Positions 8,125 to 20,959 are shown, counted from the first letter of the stretch. The stretch: 64,000 bases of DNA from Erwinia sorbitola (GCF_009738185.1 NZ_CP046509.1:1119501-1183500), one strand, 5' to 3'. Translations and numbers: made by a program. The notes: generated by a model from the letters alone, not told the origin.

Positions 8125-9111
8125 ATGGAAAATACATCAGAGTCAGCCCTGCGCGGCCTGCCGGATATCGGCCAGCTGGATCAGCTCTTTATCTCTCACC
8201 CCAAGGGGGACATTCTGGCGCGGATTGTTCTGGGCTGCGAGCTGTACTTTGCCCCGCCGGAGGACTTTCCGGCCTTCTATGCGGATTTAATCTGGGCGGT
8301 GGGGGACTACTACTCGCGTTACGGGGAGTATGTTAACTGCTATATGCTGCCGGACGATGCCGGCAGCGGCAGGATAAAAGGTGACCCCATGCCGGAATTC
8401 TGGCGGGGGCTGGCGGGTAAGGATCCGGATTACGGCCTGGGCGGGGGGCTGTGGTTTCAGGATCGGCCGGGCTATGACGCCACCTCCTGGCAGGTAGAAA
8501 TGATGGGCCTGGCGCCGCACAAAAAGGGCCTGTCGGCGCTCTTCGCCTCGATGCCGGTGGGTAACGGAGAGGGCGGTAACCGCTTTAGCGAGCTGGCGGA
8601 TCTGGTGCTGGCCTGGTGCGAGCGGCTACAGCCGGCGCACGGCTCGGCGGGGTTCTGCTTTACCTATCCGGTAGGTTTAGTGCCGGAGACGAAATATACC
8701 TGGGCGCTGCTTCAGCGCTGCCCCGGCATCGATCACATTGACATCGCTCAGTTTTCTGTGGAGGCCGGGCAAACCTGTAACCGGATCAAAGGGGTGAACT
8801 GGCTGACGGTATTAAGCGATCCTATTGTGGCTGAATTAGGCGGTCTTGCGGCGGTAGAGGCGCAGCTGGCGGGCGCGTGCCGGATTAAACCCTACCGGGG
8901 GGGCATTATTATTATTGCCGGGCCGGTGCCGCAGCCGGGCGACCGTTACTCGGGCCTTATTCCGGTGCGCTATCAGGCCGCAGCGAGGGTGACCCGGCCC
9001 GTGCGTTTTGAAGACTATCAGCGGGCCTTCGTGGAATTGCCGGAACCGTTTGATGAAAAGACGGAGAGCCTGAAATGGATCCGGCGCTTTGACGCTGACG
9101 GGGAGGCGTAA
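8125..9111 (+). CDS. TsiV-type (DUF3396) T6SS immunity protein, paralogue 6
   Basis: This 328-residue protein is the last complete gene of the array. Its head is type A with ALRGLPD instead of ALPGLPD. Private changes include VNCYMLP, GYDATSW (His to Asp in the otherwise constant GYHATSW) and IDHIDIAQFSVEAGQTCNR. A short stretch around 8825-8850 has the type-B nucleotide sequence, then type A resumes, which looks like a very short conversion tract. It lies 34 bp after paralogue 5 and is followed by remnants of a further unit. Confidence 0.77.
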   Translation: MENTSESALRGLPDIGQLDQLFISHPKGDILARIVLGCELYFAPPEDFPAFYADLIWAVGDYYSRYGEYVNCYMLPDDAGSGRIKGDPMPEFWRGLAGKDPDYGLGGGLWFQDRPGYDATSWQVEMMGLAPHKKGLSALFASMPVGNGEGGNRFSELADLVLAWCERLQPAHGSAGFCFTYPVGLVPETKYTWALLQRCPGIDHIDIAQFSVEAGQTCNRIKGVNWLTVLSDPIVAELGGLAAVEAQLAGACRIKPYRGGIIIIAGPVPQPGDRYSGLIPVRYQAAARVTRPVRFEDYQRAFVELPEPFDEKTESLKWIRRFDADGEA

Positions 9112-9147
9112 AGCCGGGAGGGAAGCGGAATAAAGGAGACAGGAACA

Positions 9148-9175
9148 ACGGCCCGGCCTGATCTGTCTGGGCCGT
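9148..9175 (+). other. Perfect 7-bp-stem hairpin after the last immunity gene
   Basis: ACGGCCC at 9148-9154 pairs with GGGCCGT at 9169-9175 across a 14-base loop. No T-run follows, so it is not a canonical intrinsic terminator. It may attenuate or stabilise the 3' end of the array transcript, or be a relic of a lost intergenic region. It separates the last intact unit from the immunity-gene vestige at 9210. Confidence 0.4.
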
Positions 9176-9190
9176 GATTTCCTGAAATAC

Positions 9191-9260
9191 CGGAATAAAG
9201 GAGAGAGGGATGACGGCGAATACATCAGTGTCAGCCTTGCTCAGAGCCTGGAGCCTTTAA
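9191..9260 (+). pseudogene. Vestige of a seventh immunity gene (5' end only)
   Basis: GGAATAAAGGAGAGAGGG at about 9192-9209 copies the standard spacer and ribosome-binding site of the array. ATG 9210 then opens MTANTSVSALLRAWSL and stops at 9258-9260. MTANTSVSAL aligns with the immunity N-terminus MENTSESALPGL, after which homology ends. This is a truncated unit left by an unequal exchange or deletion. It could still be translated as a 16-residue peptide, but no function is evident. Confidence 0.7.
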
Positions 9261-9262
9261 AA

Positions 9263-9289
9263 TGCGCGGGTAATATACGCGCACTTTTT
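9263..9289 (+). terminator. Intrinsic terminator closing the T6SS array (likely bidirectional with yfhH)
   Basis: TGCGCG (9263-9268) pairs with CGCGCA (9278-9283) and is followed by CTTTTTA. On the minus strand the same stem is followed by TTTTAAAGG, and the convergent yfhH gene stops only 3 bp away, so it could serve both transcripts. Confidence 0.7.
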
Positions 9290-9291
9290 AC

Positions 9292-10131
9292 TCAGACCAG
9301 TTTTTTCACCAGCGCTTCACTGTGGCGAATATGGCTGGAAGCGCGCTCCGGATCGCGCTGGATCAATGCCATAAACAACAGGTCGGTCAGTGCCAGTTGT
9401 GCAGTTGTCGAAGAGATAGCGGCACTGCGCGTAGTCTGCTCTTCTGCAACGGTATACAGACAGTGGCTCGCCGACTGTTGCAGCGTATTGGGGGTAAAGC
9501 CGGTAAAAGCCAGCACAGTAGCTCCTATACGCTGCGCTTCCTGTGCCGCAAGATTAATTTCGCGGCGCTCCCCGGTATACGAGATAGCCAGCAGCACATC
9601 GCCAACCTCTAGTGCCTGCACGCTGGAGAGCAGGGCATGCATATCCTGCTCGGCGACCGCACTGATGCCAATTTTCATCAGCTTCCAGGAAAAATCTTTT
9701 GCTACCAGGCCTGAAGCACCAATCCCGACCAGCACAATCCGCCTTGCCTGTTTCAGCAGGCGCAACGTTTCCAGCAGCATCTCCTCACTGTTAATGTCCA
9801 GCGTGGCACGGATCGCGGAGCTCTTTTCGGTAAACAGTTTTTCGCCAACCGTCTTCAGTGCATCATCGCTGAGAATATGGTTATGTACAGTGATGGGGTC
9901 TTTTTCAGCCAGGGACTCGCTCAGGGCTAGTTTCAGCGCCGGAAAACCTTTGTAGCCGAGCTTTTGTGCAAATTTCACCACGCTCGACTGGCTGACACCT
10001 GACTCATCCGCCAGCTTCTGTGAACTCAGGTGGCGTGCCCGGTCTGGCTGCGACAGCAGGTAGTCAGCCAGCCGACGTTCGTTCAGCGCCAGGCTTGGAT
10101 AAAGCTGACGGATACGCAGCAGTGAACTCAT
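9292..10131 (-). CDS. yfhH: RpiR-family HTH/SIS transcriptional regulator (YfhH-like, beside murQ)
   Basis: This regulator of about 279 residues has an N-terminal RpiR-type helix-turn-helix (residues about 1-77; QKLADESGVSQSSVVKFAQK is the recognition region) and a C-terminal SIS sugar-phosphate-binding domain (about 120-260; VGIGASGLVAKDFSWKLMKIG). ATG at 10131 or 10134 follows AAGAGGAAAA; the longer frame to 10188 lacks a ribosome-binding site. It is divergent from murQ, which suggests control of MurNAc-6-P catabolism, as MurR does in E. coli. Position beside yfhB-tadA-mltF-purL matches E. coli yfhH. No murP transporter gene lies nearby. Confidence 0.8.
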   Translation of the reverse strand: MSSLLRIRQLYPSLALNERRLADYLLSQPDRARHLSSQKLADESGVSQSSVVKFAQKLGYKGFPALKLALSESLAEKDPITVHNHILSDDALKTVGEKLFTEKSSAIRATLDINSEEMLLETLRLLKQARRIVLVGIGASGLVAKDFSWKLMKIGISAVAEQDMHALLSSVQALEVGDVLLAISYTGERREINLAAQEAQRIGATVLAFTGFTPNTLQQSASHCLYTVAEEQTTRSAAISSTTAQLALTDLLFMALIQRDPERASSHIRHSEALVKKLV

Positions 10132-10317
10132 CATTTTTCCTCTTGCTAATTCAGGCCCATCATATTGAATTATCTGTAATGATAACATTCAGAGCTGTAA
10201 GTCTAACGCGGGTTTTGACGGTTTCCATGATTAAGACAGGTAAAATGTCTTACCGTGATAAATAAAATATTCAATGATAATGCAGTTGAATGATTTAAAA
10301 ATTCGAAAGGAGTGATA

Positions 10318-11214
10318 ATGAATCTTGGTTCACTGGTGTCAGAAACGCGTAATCCGGAGACTTTCGACCTCGATAATTTGTCGACGCTTGCGATGGTTAC
10401 CAAATTTAACCAGCAGGATGCCACCGTTGCTGCGGCGGTAAGTTTGACACTGCCGCAGGTTGCGCAGGCGGTGGATGCCGCAGCTGAGGCCCTCTCAGCG
10501 GGTGGGCGGATGATCTATATGGGCGCAGGCACCAGTGGCCGTCTCGGTGTGCTGGATGCCTCGGAATGTCCGCCAACCTTCGGTGTACCGCATGGTGTTA
10601 TTGTCGGATTGATAGCTGGCGGGCCTGGCGCTTTACTCAAGGCGGTGGAAGGGGCTGAAGATAACGAACAGCTGGGTATCAGCGATTTGCAGGGACTGAA
10701 TCTGACAGCGAACGATATGGTGGTGGGCATTGCTGCTTCAGGCCGTACACCTTACGTTATTGGTGCACTACGCTATGCCCGCCAGCAGGGATGTCGCACC
10801 GTTGCCATCTCTTGCAATCCCGACTCGCCCATTGCCCGGGAAGCAGAGATTGCTATCTCGCCGGTGGTCGGGCCGGAAGCACTGACCGGATCGACCCGTC
10901 TTAAATCCGGCACCGCACAGAAACTGGTGCTGAATATGCTCTCCACCGGCGCGATGGTGAAAATTGGTAAGGTGTATCAGAACCTGATGGTTGATATGCA
11001 GGCAACCAATATCAAACTGGTCGACCGTGCGCGTCGTATGGTATGTGAAGCCACAGGTTGTGATGCCCATCAGGCCGAAAGCGCACTGCAACAGGTGCAC
11101 TATGAGGTCAAGACGGCGATTTTGATGATTCTGGGTGATCTCCCCGCAGAGCAGGCAAAACAGCGGCTGGCGGCTCACAAGGGCTTTTTACGCGCGGCAC
11201 TCTCAGGGGGCTGA
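10318..11214 (+). CDS. murQ: N-acetylmuramic acid 6-phosphate etherase
   Basis: MurQ cleaves the D-lactyl ether of MurNAc-6-phosphate to give GlcNAc-6-phosphate and lactate, in cell-wall amino-sugar recycling or uptake. The protein has 298 residues, the E. coli length. The SIS domain shows [20 protein letters not shown] with Glu83, and the second active-site acid Glu114 lies in [10 protein letters not shown]; both keep E. coli numbering. ATG 10318 follows AAAGGAG at 10306-10312; the upstream in-frame GTG at 10312 lies inside that site and is rejected. It is divergently oriented from the RpiR-type regulator, with a 186-bp shared upstream region. Confidence 0.95.
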   Translation: MNLGSLVSETRNPETFDLDNLSTLAMVTKFNQQDATVAAAVSLTLPQVAQAVDAAAEALSAGGRMIYMGAGTSGRLGVLDASECPPTFGVPHGVIVGLIAGGPGALLKAVEGAEDNEQLGISDLQGLNLTANDMVVGIAASGRTPYVIGALRYARQQGCRTVAISCNPDSPIAREAEIAISPVVGPEALTGSTRLKSGTAQKLVLNMLSTGAMVKIGKVYQNLMVDMQATNIKLVDRARRMVCEATGCDAHQAESALQQVHYEVKTAILMILGDLPAEQAKQRLAAHKGFLRAALSGG

Positions 11215-11373
11215 CGGTAAAAAGATATCCTGTGGAAAAACTCAGGCTGCGACTGACTACACTTATGACTGCGATACCGTGCACCGTGCTGTGACAGCTA
11301 CCGGATGGTATGCTTTCTTATGCGATCGATAGATTTTAGTTTTATAGGATCTCATGATCCTGAGGAGTCAGGT

Positions 11374-14030
<2,657 letters not shown>

Positions 14031-14195
14031 ATAGTTATCTCTCGGTGATTCTCAGGTATCTGTCTTTTATGGCAGTATTTGTGGTCTATAATTAGTCCTG
14101 AGAGTGGGGCATTCTGCGCAACTCCGCGCAGCTCCGCAACTGAATTCCACCTGTTTTGTGTGTTTTTCAGCCAATTCCTTATAGCGATTAATTCT

Positions 14196-14211
14196 GCGCA
14201 AACGGTTTCGT
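14196..14211 (+). promoter_or_regulatory. PurR operator of purL
   Basis: GCGCAAACGGTTTCGT matches the PurR consensus ANGCAANCGNTTNCNT at every defined base but the first. It overlaps the -35 region of the purL promoter, so bound PurR-hypoxanthine or -guanine would block RNA polymerase as in E. coli. Confidence 0.85.
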
Positions 14212-14234
14212 AACCGGTGCGGATTCACTATAAT
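14206..14234 (+). promoter_or_regulatory. purL promoter (sigma-70)
   Basis: A perfect -10 TATAAT (14229-14234) lies 17 bp after a weak -35-like TTTCGT (14206-14211). It is 66 bp upstream of the purL start and overlaps the PurR box. Confidence 0.7.
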
Positions 14235-14300
14235 AGCGCCCGTTTTCCCCTGTTGCGCCCAATGAAGCGTCGCCCGGCGCTTCGAGACGAGAGATCTTTA

Positions 14301-17300
14301 ATGATGGAAATTCTGCGTGGTTCGCCCGCTCTGTCGGCATTTCGTATTAACAAACTGCTGGCCCGCTTTCAGGATGCTCACCTGCCGGTGAGTGACATTT
14401 ACGCTGAGTATGTCCATTTTGCTGATGTCAGCGCGTCACTGAGCGAGGATGAAAAATCCCGCTTGCAGCGTCTGCTGAAATACGGCCCCTCTCTCGCTGA
14501 ACATACCCCGGAAGGCCGCCTGCTGCTGGTAACGCCGCGCCCCGGAACTATTTCGCCGTGGTCTTCAAAAGCGACAGATATCGCCCATAATTGTGACCTG
14601 CCGCAGGTCGTGCGCCTTGAGCGCGGTATGGCCTTCTATGTACAGGCACCACAGCTTACTGAAGCACAGTGGGGGGAACTGGCTGCACTGCTTCATGATC
14701 GCATGATGGAAACCGTTTTTGCAGACCTGAATCAGGCAGAAGCACTGTTTGCTCATCATCAACCTGCTCCACTGCAAAGCGTTGATGTGCTGGGTGAAGG
14801 TCGCAACGCACTGGTTCAGGCCAATATCAAACTGGGTCTGGCACTGGCTGACGATGAAATCGACTACCTGCTGGACGCGTTTGAAAAACTCGGACGCAAC
14901 CCGAACGATATCGAGCTGTATATGTTTGCTCAGGCAAACTCTGAGCACTGCCGCCACAAAATTTTCAACGCTGACTGGGTGATTGACGGTAAACCGCAGC
15001 CCAAGTCGCTGTTCAAGATGATCAAAAATACCTTTGAGAAAACCCCGGATCACGTGCTGTCTGCCTATAAAGACAACGCAGCGGTGATGGAAGGTTCTCA
15101 GGTAGGGCGCTTCTACGCAGATCCGCAGGGGCACTACGACTTCCATCAGGAAGATGCACATATTCTGATGAAGGTAGAAACTCACAACCACCCAACGGCT
15201 ATTTCTCCGTGGCCTGGCGCCGCGACGGGATCCGGCGGTGAGATTCGTGATGAAGGCGCAACCGGGCGAGGCGCCAAGCCGAAAGCAGGCCTGGTGGGCT
15301 TCTCAGTATCGAACCTGCGTATTCCTGGTTTTGAACAACCATGGGAAGAGGATTTCGGTAAGCCGGATCGCATCGTAACTGCACTGGATATCATGACCGA
15401 AGGCCCTCTGGGCGGCGCAGCATTTAATAATGAATTTGGTCGTCCGGCACTGAATGGTTACTTCCGTACCTATGAAGAGCGCGTTAACAGCCACAATGGT
15501 GAGGAGCTGCGCGGCTACCACAAGCCGGTAATGCTGGCAGGCGGCATTGGCAACATCCGTGCCGATCACGTGCAGAAGGGCGAAATCACCATCGGTGCCA
15601 AACTGATTGTACTGGGCGGCCCGGCAATGAATATCGGCCTTGGCGGCGGCGCGGCTTCGTCAATGGCTTCCGGCCAGTCTGATGCCGACCTCGACTTTGC
15701 TTCCGTACAGCGTGATAACCCTGAAATGGAACGCCGTTGTCAGGAAGTTATCGACCGTTGCTGGCAGCTGGGCGAAGAGAACCCGATTCTCTTTATCCAT
15801 GACGTCGGCGCGGGCGGCCTGTCCAATGCCATGCCTGAGCTGGTGAGTGATGGCGAGCGCGGCGGTCGTTTCAACCTGCGCGACATCCTTAATGATGAGC
15901 CAGGCATGAGCCCGCTGGAAGTGTGGTGTAACGAATCGCAGGAGCGTTACGTGCTGGCCGTCTCCCCGGACAGCCTGCCGCTGTTTGATGCACTGTGCAA
16001 ACGCGAACGCGCGCCTTACGCCGTTATCGGTGAAGCAACCGAAGAGATGCACCTGTCGCTCTCTGACAGCCATTTCGGCAACACGCCTATTGATATGCCG
16101 CTGGACGTGCTGCTGGGTAAAACCCCGAAAATGACCCGCGACGTCACCACGCTGAAAGTGAAAGGCGAGGCGCTGGTGCGGGACGGCATCAGCGTGGCTG
16201 ACGCGGTTAATCGCGTACTGCACCTGCCGACTGTTGCGGAAAAAACCTTCCTGATCACTATTGGCGACCGCTCGGTAACCGGAATGGTTGCCCGTGACCA
16301 GATGGTGGGGCCGTGGCAGATCCCGGTGGCGAACTGTGCGGTGACTACCGCCAGCCTCGATAGCTACTACGGTGAGGCGATGGCGCTGGGTGAACGTGCC
16401 CCGGTTGCGCTGCTGGACTTTGCTGCTTCCGGCCGTCTGGCCGTGGGTGAGGCGATTACCAACATCGCGGCAACTGAGATTGGCCCGCTGACGCGTATCA
16501 AGCTTTCCGCTAACTGGATGGCTGCTGCTGGTCACCCGGGGGAAGATGCCGGCCTGTATGAAGCGGTGAAAGCGGTGGGTGAAGAGCTGTGTCCGGCGCT
16601 GGGTATCACTATTCCGGTTGGCAAAGACTCTATGTCGATGAAAACCCGTTGGCAGCAGGGAAGTGAACAGCGTGAGATGACCTCTCCACTGTCGCTGGTG
16701 ATCACCGCGTTTGCCCGCGTGGAAGACGTGCGTAAAACCGTTACTCCGCAGCTCCAGACGGTGGATAACGCCCTGCTGCTGATTGACCTTGGTAAAGGTG
16801 TTAACGCACTTGGTGCCACTGCGCTGTCGCAGGTTTACCGTCAGCTGGGTGATAAGCCTGCCGATGTGCGCGATGTACAGCAGCTGGCTGGCTTCTACAA
16901 TGCTATTCAGGCGCTGGTGGCTGACAGCAAACTGCTGGCCTATCACGACCGTTCAGACGGCGGCCTGCTGGTTACGCTGGCAGAGATGGCCTTTACCGGC
17001 CACTGTGGTGTGGAAGCGGACATTGCAGCGCTGGGCAGCGATAGCCTGGCCGCACTGTTTAACGAAGAGCTGGGCGCGGTTATTCAGGTGGCAGCGGCCG
17101 ATCTCGCCGCCGTTGAGCAGATCTTTGCTGCGCACGGTCTCGCCGATTGTGTCCACGTACTCGGCAAAGCGGTGTCAGGGGATCGCTTCGTTATTACTTC
17201 CGGTGATTCTGCCGTGTACAGCGAAAGTCGTACCACCCTGCGTACCTGGTGGGCAGAAACCACCTGGCAGATGCAGCGCCTGCGTGATAACCCGAATTGC

Positions 17301-18185
17301 GCCGATCAGGAGCATGAAGCGAAGAAAGACGATCGCGATCCGGGCCTGAATGTCGCGCTGACCTTTAAGCCGCAGGAAGATATCGCCGCGCCATACATTG
17401 CCAGCGGTGCCCGCCCGAAAGTGGCGGTGCTGCGTGAGCAGGGCGTTAACTCCCACGTTGAAATGGCAGCCGCCTTCCATCGTGCCGGATTTGATGCAGT
17501 AGATGTGCATATGAGTGACCTGCTGGCGGGGCGTCGCGGTCTGGATGACGTGCAGGCGCTGGTTGCCTGTGGTGGCTTCTCTTACGGTGATGTGCTGGGT
17601 GCAGGTGAAGGCTGGGCGAAATCAATTCTGTTTAACGCCCGCGTACGCGATGAGTTCGAAACCTTCTTCCACCGTCCACAGACGCTGGCGCTGGGCGTGT
17701 GTAACGGCTGCCAGATGATGTCTAACCTGCGTGAGCTGATCCCGGGTAGCGAAGAGTGGCCACGCTTTGTACGTAACCAGTCCGAGCGCTTCGAGGCGCG
17801 TTTCAGTCTGGTTGAAGTGGCAGCCAGCCCTTCACTGCTGCTGGATGGCATGGTGGGTTCACGGATGCCTATCGCCGTATCGCATGGGGAAGGTTTTGTG
17901 GAAGTTCGTAGCGATGCTCATCTGGCACAGCTGGAAAGCAAAGGTCTGGTAGCGCTGCGCTTCGTGGATAACTTCGGTAAAGTGACTCAGCAGTACCCGG
18001 CAAACCCGAACGGCTCCCCGAACGGTATAACCGCTGTTACCAATGAAAGCGGCCGGGTCACCATCATGATGCCGCATCCTGAGCGTGTATACCGCACCGT
18101 GAGTAACTCCTGGCACCCGGCAGAGTGGGGCGAGGACAGCCCGTGGATGCGCATCTTCCGCAATGCGCGTAAACAGCTCGGCTAA
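14301..18185 (+). CDS. purL: Phosphoribosylformylglycinamidine synthase
   Basis: PurL performs the fourth step of purine synthesis, ATP-dependent amidation of FGAR using glutamine. The 1294-residue protein is the large single-chain form: an N-terminal linker region, two AIRS-like ATP-binding halves (for example [20 protein letters not shown] and [19 protein letters not shown]) and a C-terminal class I glutaminase with nucleophile Cys in [10 protein letters not shown] and the His-Glu pair in MMPHPER. ATG 14301 ([20 protein letters not shown]) matches the E. coli start; the frame open from 14217 has no homology. It is followed by a strong terminator at 18210. Confidence 0.97.
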   Translation: MMEILRGSPALSAFRINKLLARFQDAHLPVSDIYAEYVHFADVSASLSEDEKSRLQRLLKYGPSLAEHTPEGRLLLVTPRPGTISPWSSKATDIAHNCDLPQVVRLERGMAFYVQAPQLTEAQWGELAALLHDRMMETVFADLNQAEALFAHHQPAPLQSVDVLGEGRNALVQANIKLGLALADDEIDYLLDAFEKLGRNPNDIELYMFAQANSEHCRHKIFNADWVIDGKPQPKSLFKMIKNTFEKTPDHVLSAYKDNAAVMEGSQVGRFYADPQGHYDFHQEDAHILMKVETHNHPTAISPWPGAATGSGGEIRDEGATGRGAKPKAGLVGFSVSNLRIPGFEQPWEEDFGKPDRIVTALDIMTEGPLGGAAFNNEFGRPALNGYFRTYEERVNSHNGEELRGYHKPVMLAGGIGNIRADHVQKGEITIGAKLIVLGGPAMNIGLGGGAASSMASGQSDADLDFASVQRDNPEMERRCQEVIDRCWQLGEENPILFIHDVGAGGLSNAMPELVSDGERGGRFNLRDILNDEPGMSPLEVWCNESQERYVLAVSPDSLPLFDALCKRERAPYAVIGEATEEMHLSLSDSHFGNTPIDMPLDVLLGKTPKMTRDVTTLKVKGEALVRDGISVADAVNRVLHLPTVAEKTFLITIGDRSVTGMVARDQMVGPWQIPVANCAVTTASLDSYYGEAMALGERAPVALLDFAASGRLAVGEAITNIAATEIGPLTRIKLSANWMAAAGHPGEDAGLYEAVKAVGEELCPALGITIPVGKDSMSMKTRWQQGSEQREMTSPLSLVITAFARVEDVRKTVTPQLQTVDNALLLIDLGKGVNALGATALSQVYRQLGDKPADVRDVQQLAGFYNAIQALVADSKLLAYHDRSDGGLLVTLAEMAFTGHCGVEADIAALGSDSLAALFNEELGAVIQVAAADLAAVEQIFAAHGLADCVHVLGKAVSGDRFVITSGDSAVYSESRTTLRTWWAETTWQMQRLRDNPNCADQEHEAKKDDRDPGLNVALTFKPQEDIAAPYIASGARPKVAVLREQGVNSHVEMAAAFHRAGFDAVDVHMSDLLAGRRGLDDVQALVACGGFSYGDVLGAGEGWAKSILFNARVRDEFETFFHRPQTLALGVCNGCQMMSNLRELIPGSEEWPRFVRNQSERFEARFSLVEVAASPSLLLDGMVGSRMPIAVSHGEGFVEVRSDAHLAQLESKGLVALRFVDNFGKVTQQYPANPNGSPNGITAVTNESGRVTIMMPHPERVYRTVSNSWHPAEWGEDSPWMRIFRNARKQLG

Positions 18186-18209
18186 TCCCTTGATAACATT
18201 CTCTGAGAA

Positions 18210-18239
18210 ACCGGCCTGTAACAAGGGCCGGTTTTTTTT
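18210..18239 (+). terminator. purL intrinsic terminator
   Basis: ACCGGCC (18210-18216) pairs with GGCCGGT (18226-18232) and is followed by a run of T to 18239. Confidence 0.9.
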
Positions 18240-18298
18240 CACCCCGGATACTGCGAAATTGGGAGTGTAGTCATTTTGCAACAAATGCCGATTTGCTC

Positions 18299-18316
18299 TG
18301 TCGCTAATTGGAGACA
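18299..18316 (+). promoter_or_regulatory. GlrR binding site upstream of glmY
   Basis: TGTC-N10-GACA is matched exactly (TGTCGCTAATTGGAGACA), the recognition pattern known for GlrR at enterobacterial glmY promoters. It lies about 185 bp before the sRNA start, a normal enhancer distance for a sigma-54 activator. Confidence 0.75.
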
Positions 18317-18361
18317 TATAACCTGTTGATTTTAAAAGGGTGATGAGACTTGATAGCGGAG

Positions 18362-18379
18362 TGTAGCTATATAGCGACA
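18362..18379 (+). promoter_or_regulatory. Second, imperfect GlrR binding site upstream of glmY
   Basis: TGTA-N10-GACA (18362-18379) differs from the TGTC-N10-GACA pattern at one base. E. coli glmY has several such sites. A weaker TGTA-N10-AACA at 18266-18283 could be a third. Confidence 0.55.
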
Positions 18380-18474
18380 CTTTTTCAGACTCAATGGTCA
18401 AAAATCCAGCCAGCAGGAAAGGTTTTTTTATTTAACTTCTTATATTCCAATGGATTATAAAATTAATTTAATTC

Positions 18475-18490
18475 TGGCATGGAAGTTGCT
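18475..18490 (+). promoter_or_regulatory. Sigma-54 promoter of glmY
   Basis: TGGCAT-GGAAG-TTGCT gives the -24 GG and -12 GC elements with the correct spacing, 12 bases before the predicted RNA start at 18502. No competing strong sigma-70 promoter is obvious. Confidence 0.85.
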
Positions 18491-18501
18491 AAACTAAGTC
18501 C

Positions 18502-18728
18502 AGTGGCTCATTCACCTGGTTATGACAGCCCTGCGCAAGCGGACAAGTGCCCATAACATCCAGAATGACGCACAATACGGTGCCTGTCGTCCACCTCACC
18601 GATAATCGTTCACTCTGTGACGTTATCAAACATCGGACGCAACGTTGAGTTAGGCACCACCTATTCAGTTACGCGGGTTCTCCGGCGTAACATAAATGGC
18701 CGGTTCATTGAACCGGCCATTTTCATTT
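18502..18728 (+). ncRNA. glmY: GlmY small RNA
   Basis: The 5' sequence AGTGGCTCATTCACC is identical to the start of E. coli GlmY, and a block near 18560 (AATGACGCACAATACGG) is also conserved. The position between purL and glrK is the E. coli one. GGTGCCT near 18580 can pair with AGGCACC near 18652, forming the long lower stem. GlmY acts as a decoy that sequesters RapZ, sparing GlmZ and so raising GlmS synthesis when glucosamine-6-phosphate is low. The 3' end is uncertain: I place it at the strong hairpin 18695-18721 followed by TTCATTTT, which makes it longer than the 184 nt in E. coli. Confidence 0.85.
18695..18728 (+). terminator. Probable glmY terminator
   Basis: A twelve-bp perfect stem, AATGGCCGGTTC with GAACCGGCCATT, has a three-base loop and is followed by TCATTTT. 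It is the first strong terminator after the sRNA start. Confidence 0.75.
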
Positions 18729-18801
18729 TGATTCGTCGCACTTTCTTCTCTGCTCACTCTCAGCTAGCATCGCCCTAACTACTGGAAAGAGAATCTGTGT
18801 C

Positions 18802-20226
18802 GTGAAGAAATGGCGTCTGTTACCGCGATCGCTACGTCAGCTGGTGCTGATGGCGTTTTTACTGGTGTTGTTACCGTTGCTGGTACTGGCATGGCAGGCA
18901 TGGGAAAGCCTGTCGGCGCTCAGTGACCGCGCGGCAGATACTAACCGCACCACGCTCACCGATGTCCGTCGCAGCGAAGCCATGGCACGTACGGCGCTGG
19001 AGCTGGAGCGTAGCTACCGTCAGTACTGTGTGCTGGATGACCCGATGCTGGCGCGCCTTTACCAGACTCAGCGCAGCCGTTACTCACAAATGCTGGATGC
19101 TCATGCACCGGTGCTGCCTGATATCCGTACCTGGCAGATCCTGCGTCAGAATCTTACTCAACTCAGCCAGATAAAGTGCCAAAACAGCAGCCCGGTGTCC
19201 GCAGCGGCCGATCAGCTGGAGGCATTCTCTGCCGCCAACAGCCAGCTGGTAAAGGCGACGCGTGAAGTGGTGTTCTCTCGCGGGCTGCAATTGCAGCGTG
19301 AAATTGCTGAACGCGGTCAGTATTTTGGCTGGCAGGCACTGATCCTCTTTCTGCTCAGTCTCGGGCTGGTAGTGCTGTTTACCCGGATGATTATCGGCCC
19401 GGTAAAAGCAGTAGAGCGCATGATCAACCGTCTGGGAGAAGGGCGGCCCCTGGGGAACAGCCTGGCGTTTAAAGGCCCACGTGAGATCCGTTCACTCGGG
19501 CAGCGCATTCTCTGGCTCAGTGAGCGCCTGGCCTGGCTGGAGTCGCAACGGCATGAGTTTCTGCGGCATATTTCCCACGAGTTAAAAACACCGCTGGCCA
19601 GTATGCGCGAGGGCACCGAACTCCTGGCTGACGAGGTGGTTGGGGCGCTGACGCCTGATCAGAAAGAGGTGGTCAGCATTCTTAACGACAGCAGCCGCCA
19701 TCTGCAAACGCTGATCGAACAACTGCTGGACTATAATCGCAAGCTGGCCGATGGCCCGGTGGCGCTGGAAGACGTTCAGCTACGGCCCCTTATTGATTCA
19801 CTGGTTGCCGCACACAGCCTTACCGCACGCGCCAAACAGCTGCATATCAGCATTGATCTTCAGGCAGACAGCTGCCGCGCAGAACCGACTTTGTTGCTGA
19901 GGGCAATCGATAATCTTTACTCCAATGCGGTACACTATGGCGCTGAGTCCGGGAATATCTGGATCCGCAGCAGGCAGCAGGGAAACCGCGTGGTGATCGA
20001 AGTTGCAAATACCGGAACGCCTGTTCCTGCCGCTGAACGGGCGATGATCTTTGAGCCATTCTTCCAGGGCAACCTGCAACGTAAGGGAGCGGTAAAGGGG
20101 AGCGGGCTGGGGCTGAGTATTGCGAAAGACTGCCTGCGCAGGCTACAGGGGGATCTGCAACTGATTGACAGCCCAGATGCTGATGTCTGCTTCCGCATCG
20201 AATTAAACACCACCGCCGGGAAGTAA
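18802..20226 (+). CDS. glrK: Sensor histidine kinase GlrK (QseE)
   Basis: GlrK is the 474-residue inner-membrane sensor of the GlrK/GlrR two-component system, which drives glmY and an envelope-stress regulon. TM1 is about residues 13-31, a periplasmic domain about 32-177, TM2 about 178-196, then a HAMP-like linker, the dimerisation domain with phospho-acceptor His259 in FLRHISHELKTP, and a HATPase domain (N box DNLYSNAVHYGAES, G2 box KGSGLGLSIAKD). The start is GTG 18802, aligned with the E. coli N-terminus. It forms an operon with qseG and glrR. Confidence 0.95.
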   Translation: MKKWRLLPRSLRQLVLMAFLLVLLPLLVLAWQAWESLSALSDRAADTNRTTLTDVRRSEAMARTALELERSYRQYCVLDDPMLARLYQTQRSRYSQMLDAHAPVLPDIRTWQILRQNLTQLSQIKCQNSSPVSAAADQLEAFSAANSQLVKATREVVFSRGLQLQREIAERGQYFGWQALILFLLSLGLVVLFTRMIIGPVKAVERMINRLGEGRPLGNSLAFKGPREIRSLGQRILWLSERLAWLESQRHEFLRHISHELKTPLASMREGTELLADEVVGALTPDQKEVVSILNDSSRHLQTLIEQLLDYNRKLADGPVALEDVQLRPLIDSLVAAHSLTARAKQLHISIDLQADSCRAEPTLLLRAIDNLYSNAVHYGAESGNIWIRSRQQGNRVVIEVANTGTPVPAAERAMIFEPFFQGNLQRKGAVKGSGLGLSIAKDCLRRLQGDLQLIDSPDADVCFRIELNTTAGK

Positions 20227-20231
20227 TCATA

Positions 20232-20959
20232 ATGCAAACATCACGTTTTTCTGCCGCACTGCCACACGGGCGTTTGGGCAGATTTACCGGCGCCATCATC
20301 CTGGCGCTTGGGCTGCTGGGCTGTAGCCAGCAGCCGTCACAGAAAGTGACAAGCCGCACGGATAGTTCGTTAAGTGAACCTGACGTCAAAATCGTCGATT
20401 ATCAGCTGGTCTCCTGCCAGCATATCTGGGCATTTGACGATGTCGCTGCCACGGGTAACCCACTCTACTGGCTGCGTACTATTGACTGCGGCGTTCGGCT
20501 TTCACCGGCGGATGCCCGTGCTGAAGCACGACGCTGGCCGCTGGATGACTGGCAGAGCGCCTTTAAACAGGCAGTATTATTGAATAACGGCAATGTCACT
20601 CCGGTGGAGCGCCGTCAATACCTGAGCAGACTGGATGGTTACAGCTATGATTATCCGGCGTCTGTCCGCCCGTTAATGATGCTGTGGCGTGAAGGGCAAG
20701 GCTCACTATTACAGCTCTCCGAAGAACGTACGCGCTATGCACATCTCCAGGAGAGCAGCGACGGCCAGCTGGACGCGCTACGCCAGCATCAAATCGTCCT
20801 GAAAAACGAGCTGGCGATCACCCGGCGTAAGCTTGATACGCTGACGGATATTGAGCGCAGACTCTCGTCGCGCCGCTCCCCGGATGCCGCCGATACCAGC
20901 AGCCACGGCAATGAAAAAAACAGCGCGGCTGATAACTCGTCACAGGATGATGCAAACCC

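Larger units (their letters stand above)
757..9260 (+). repeat. Tandem effector-immunity array with about 1,021-bp immunity units
   Basis: The layout is E-I-I-I-I-E-I-I plus a remnant. Immunity starts at 1878, 2899, 3923 and 4944, and again at 7104 and 8125, give periods of 1021, 1024, 1021 and 1021 bp. Each immunity-to-next-gene spacer is 34 bp with the pattern AGCCGGGAGRGAAGCGGAAT followed by AAAGGAG. Both effector-to-immunity spacers are 29 bp. The larger repeat joins the end of immunity 4 to a second copy of the effector. All genes lie on one strand and are probably cotranscribed from upstream of the window, since no internal terminator is visible before 9148. Confidence 0.9.

Noticed and set aside
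1878..9111. CRISPR-like or satellite array because of regular spacing
   Set aside because: The repeated units are full coding genes about 1 kb long with ribosome-binding sites; there are no short direct repeats with unique spacers.
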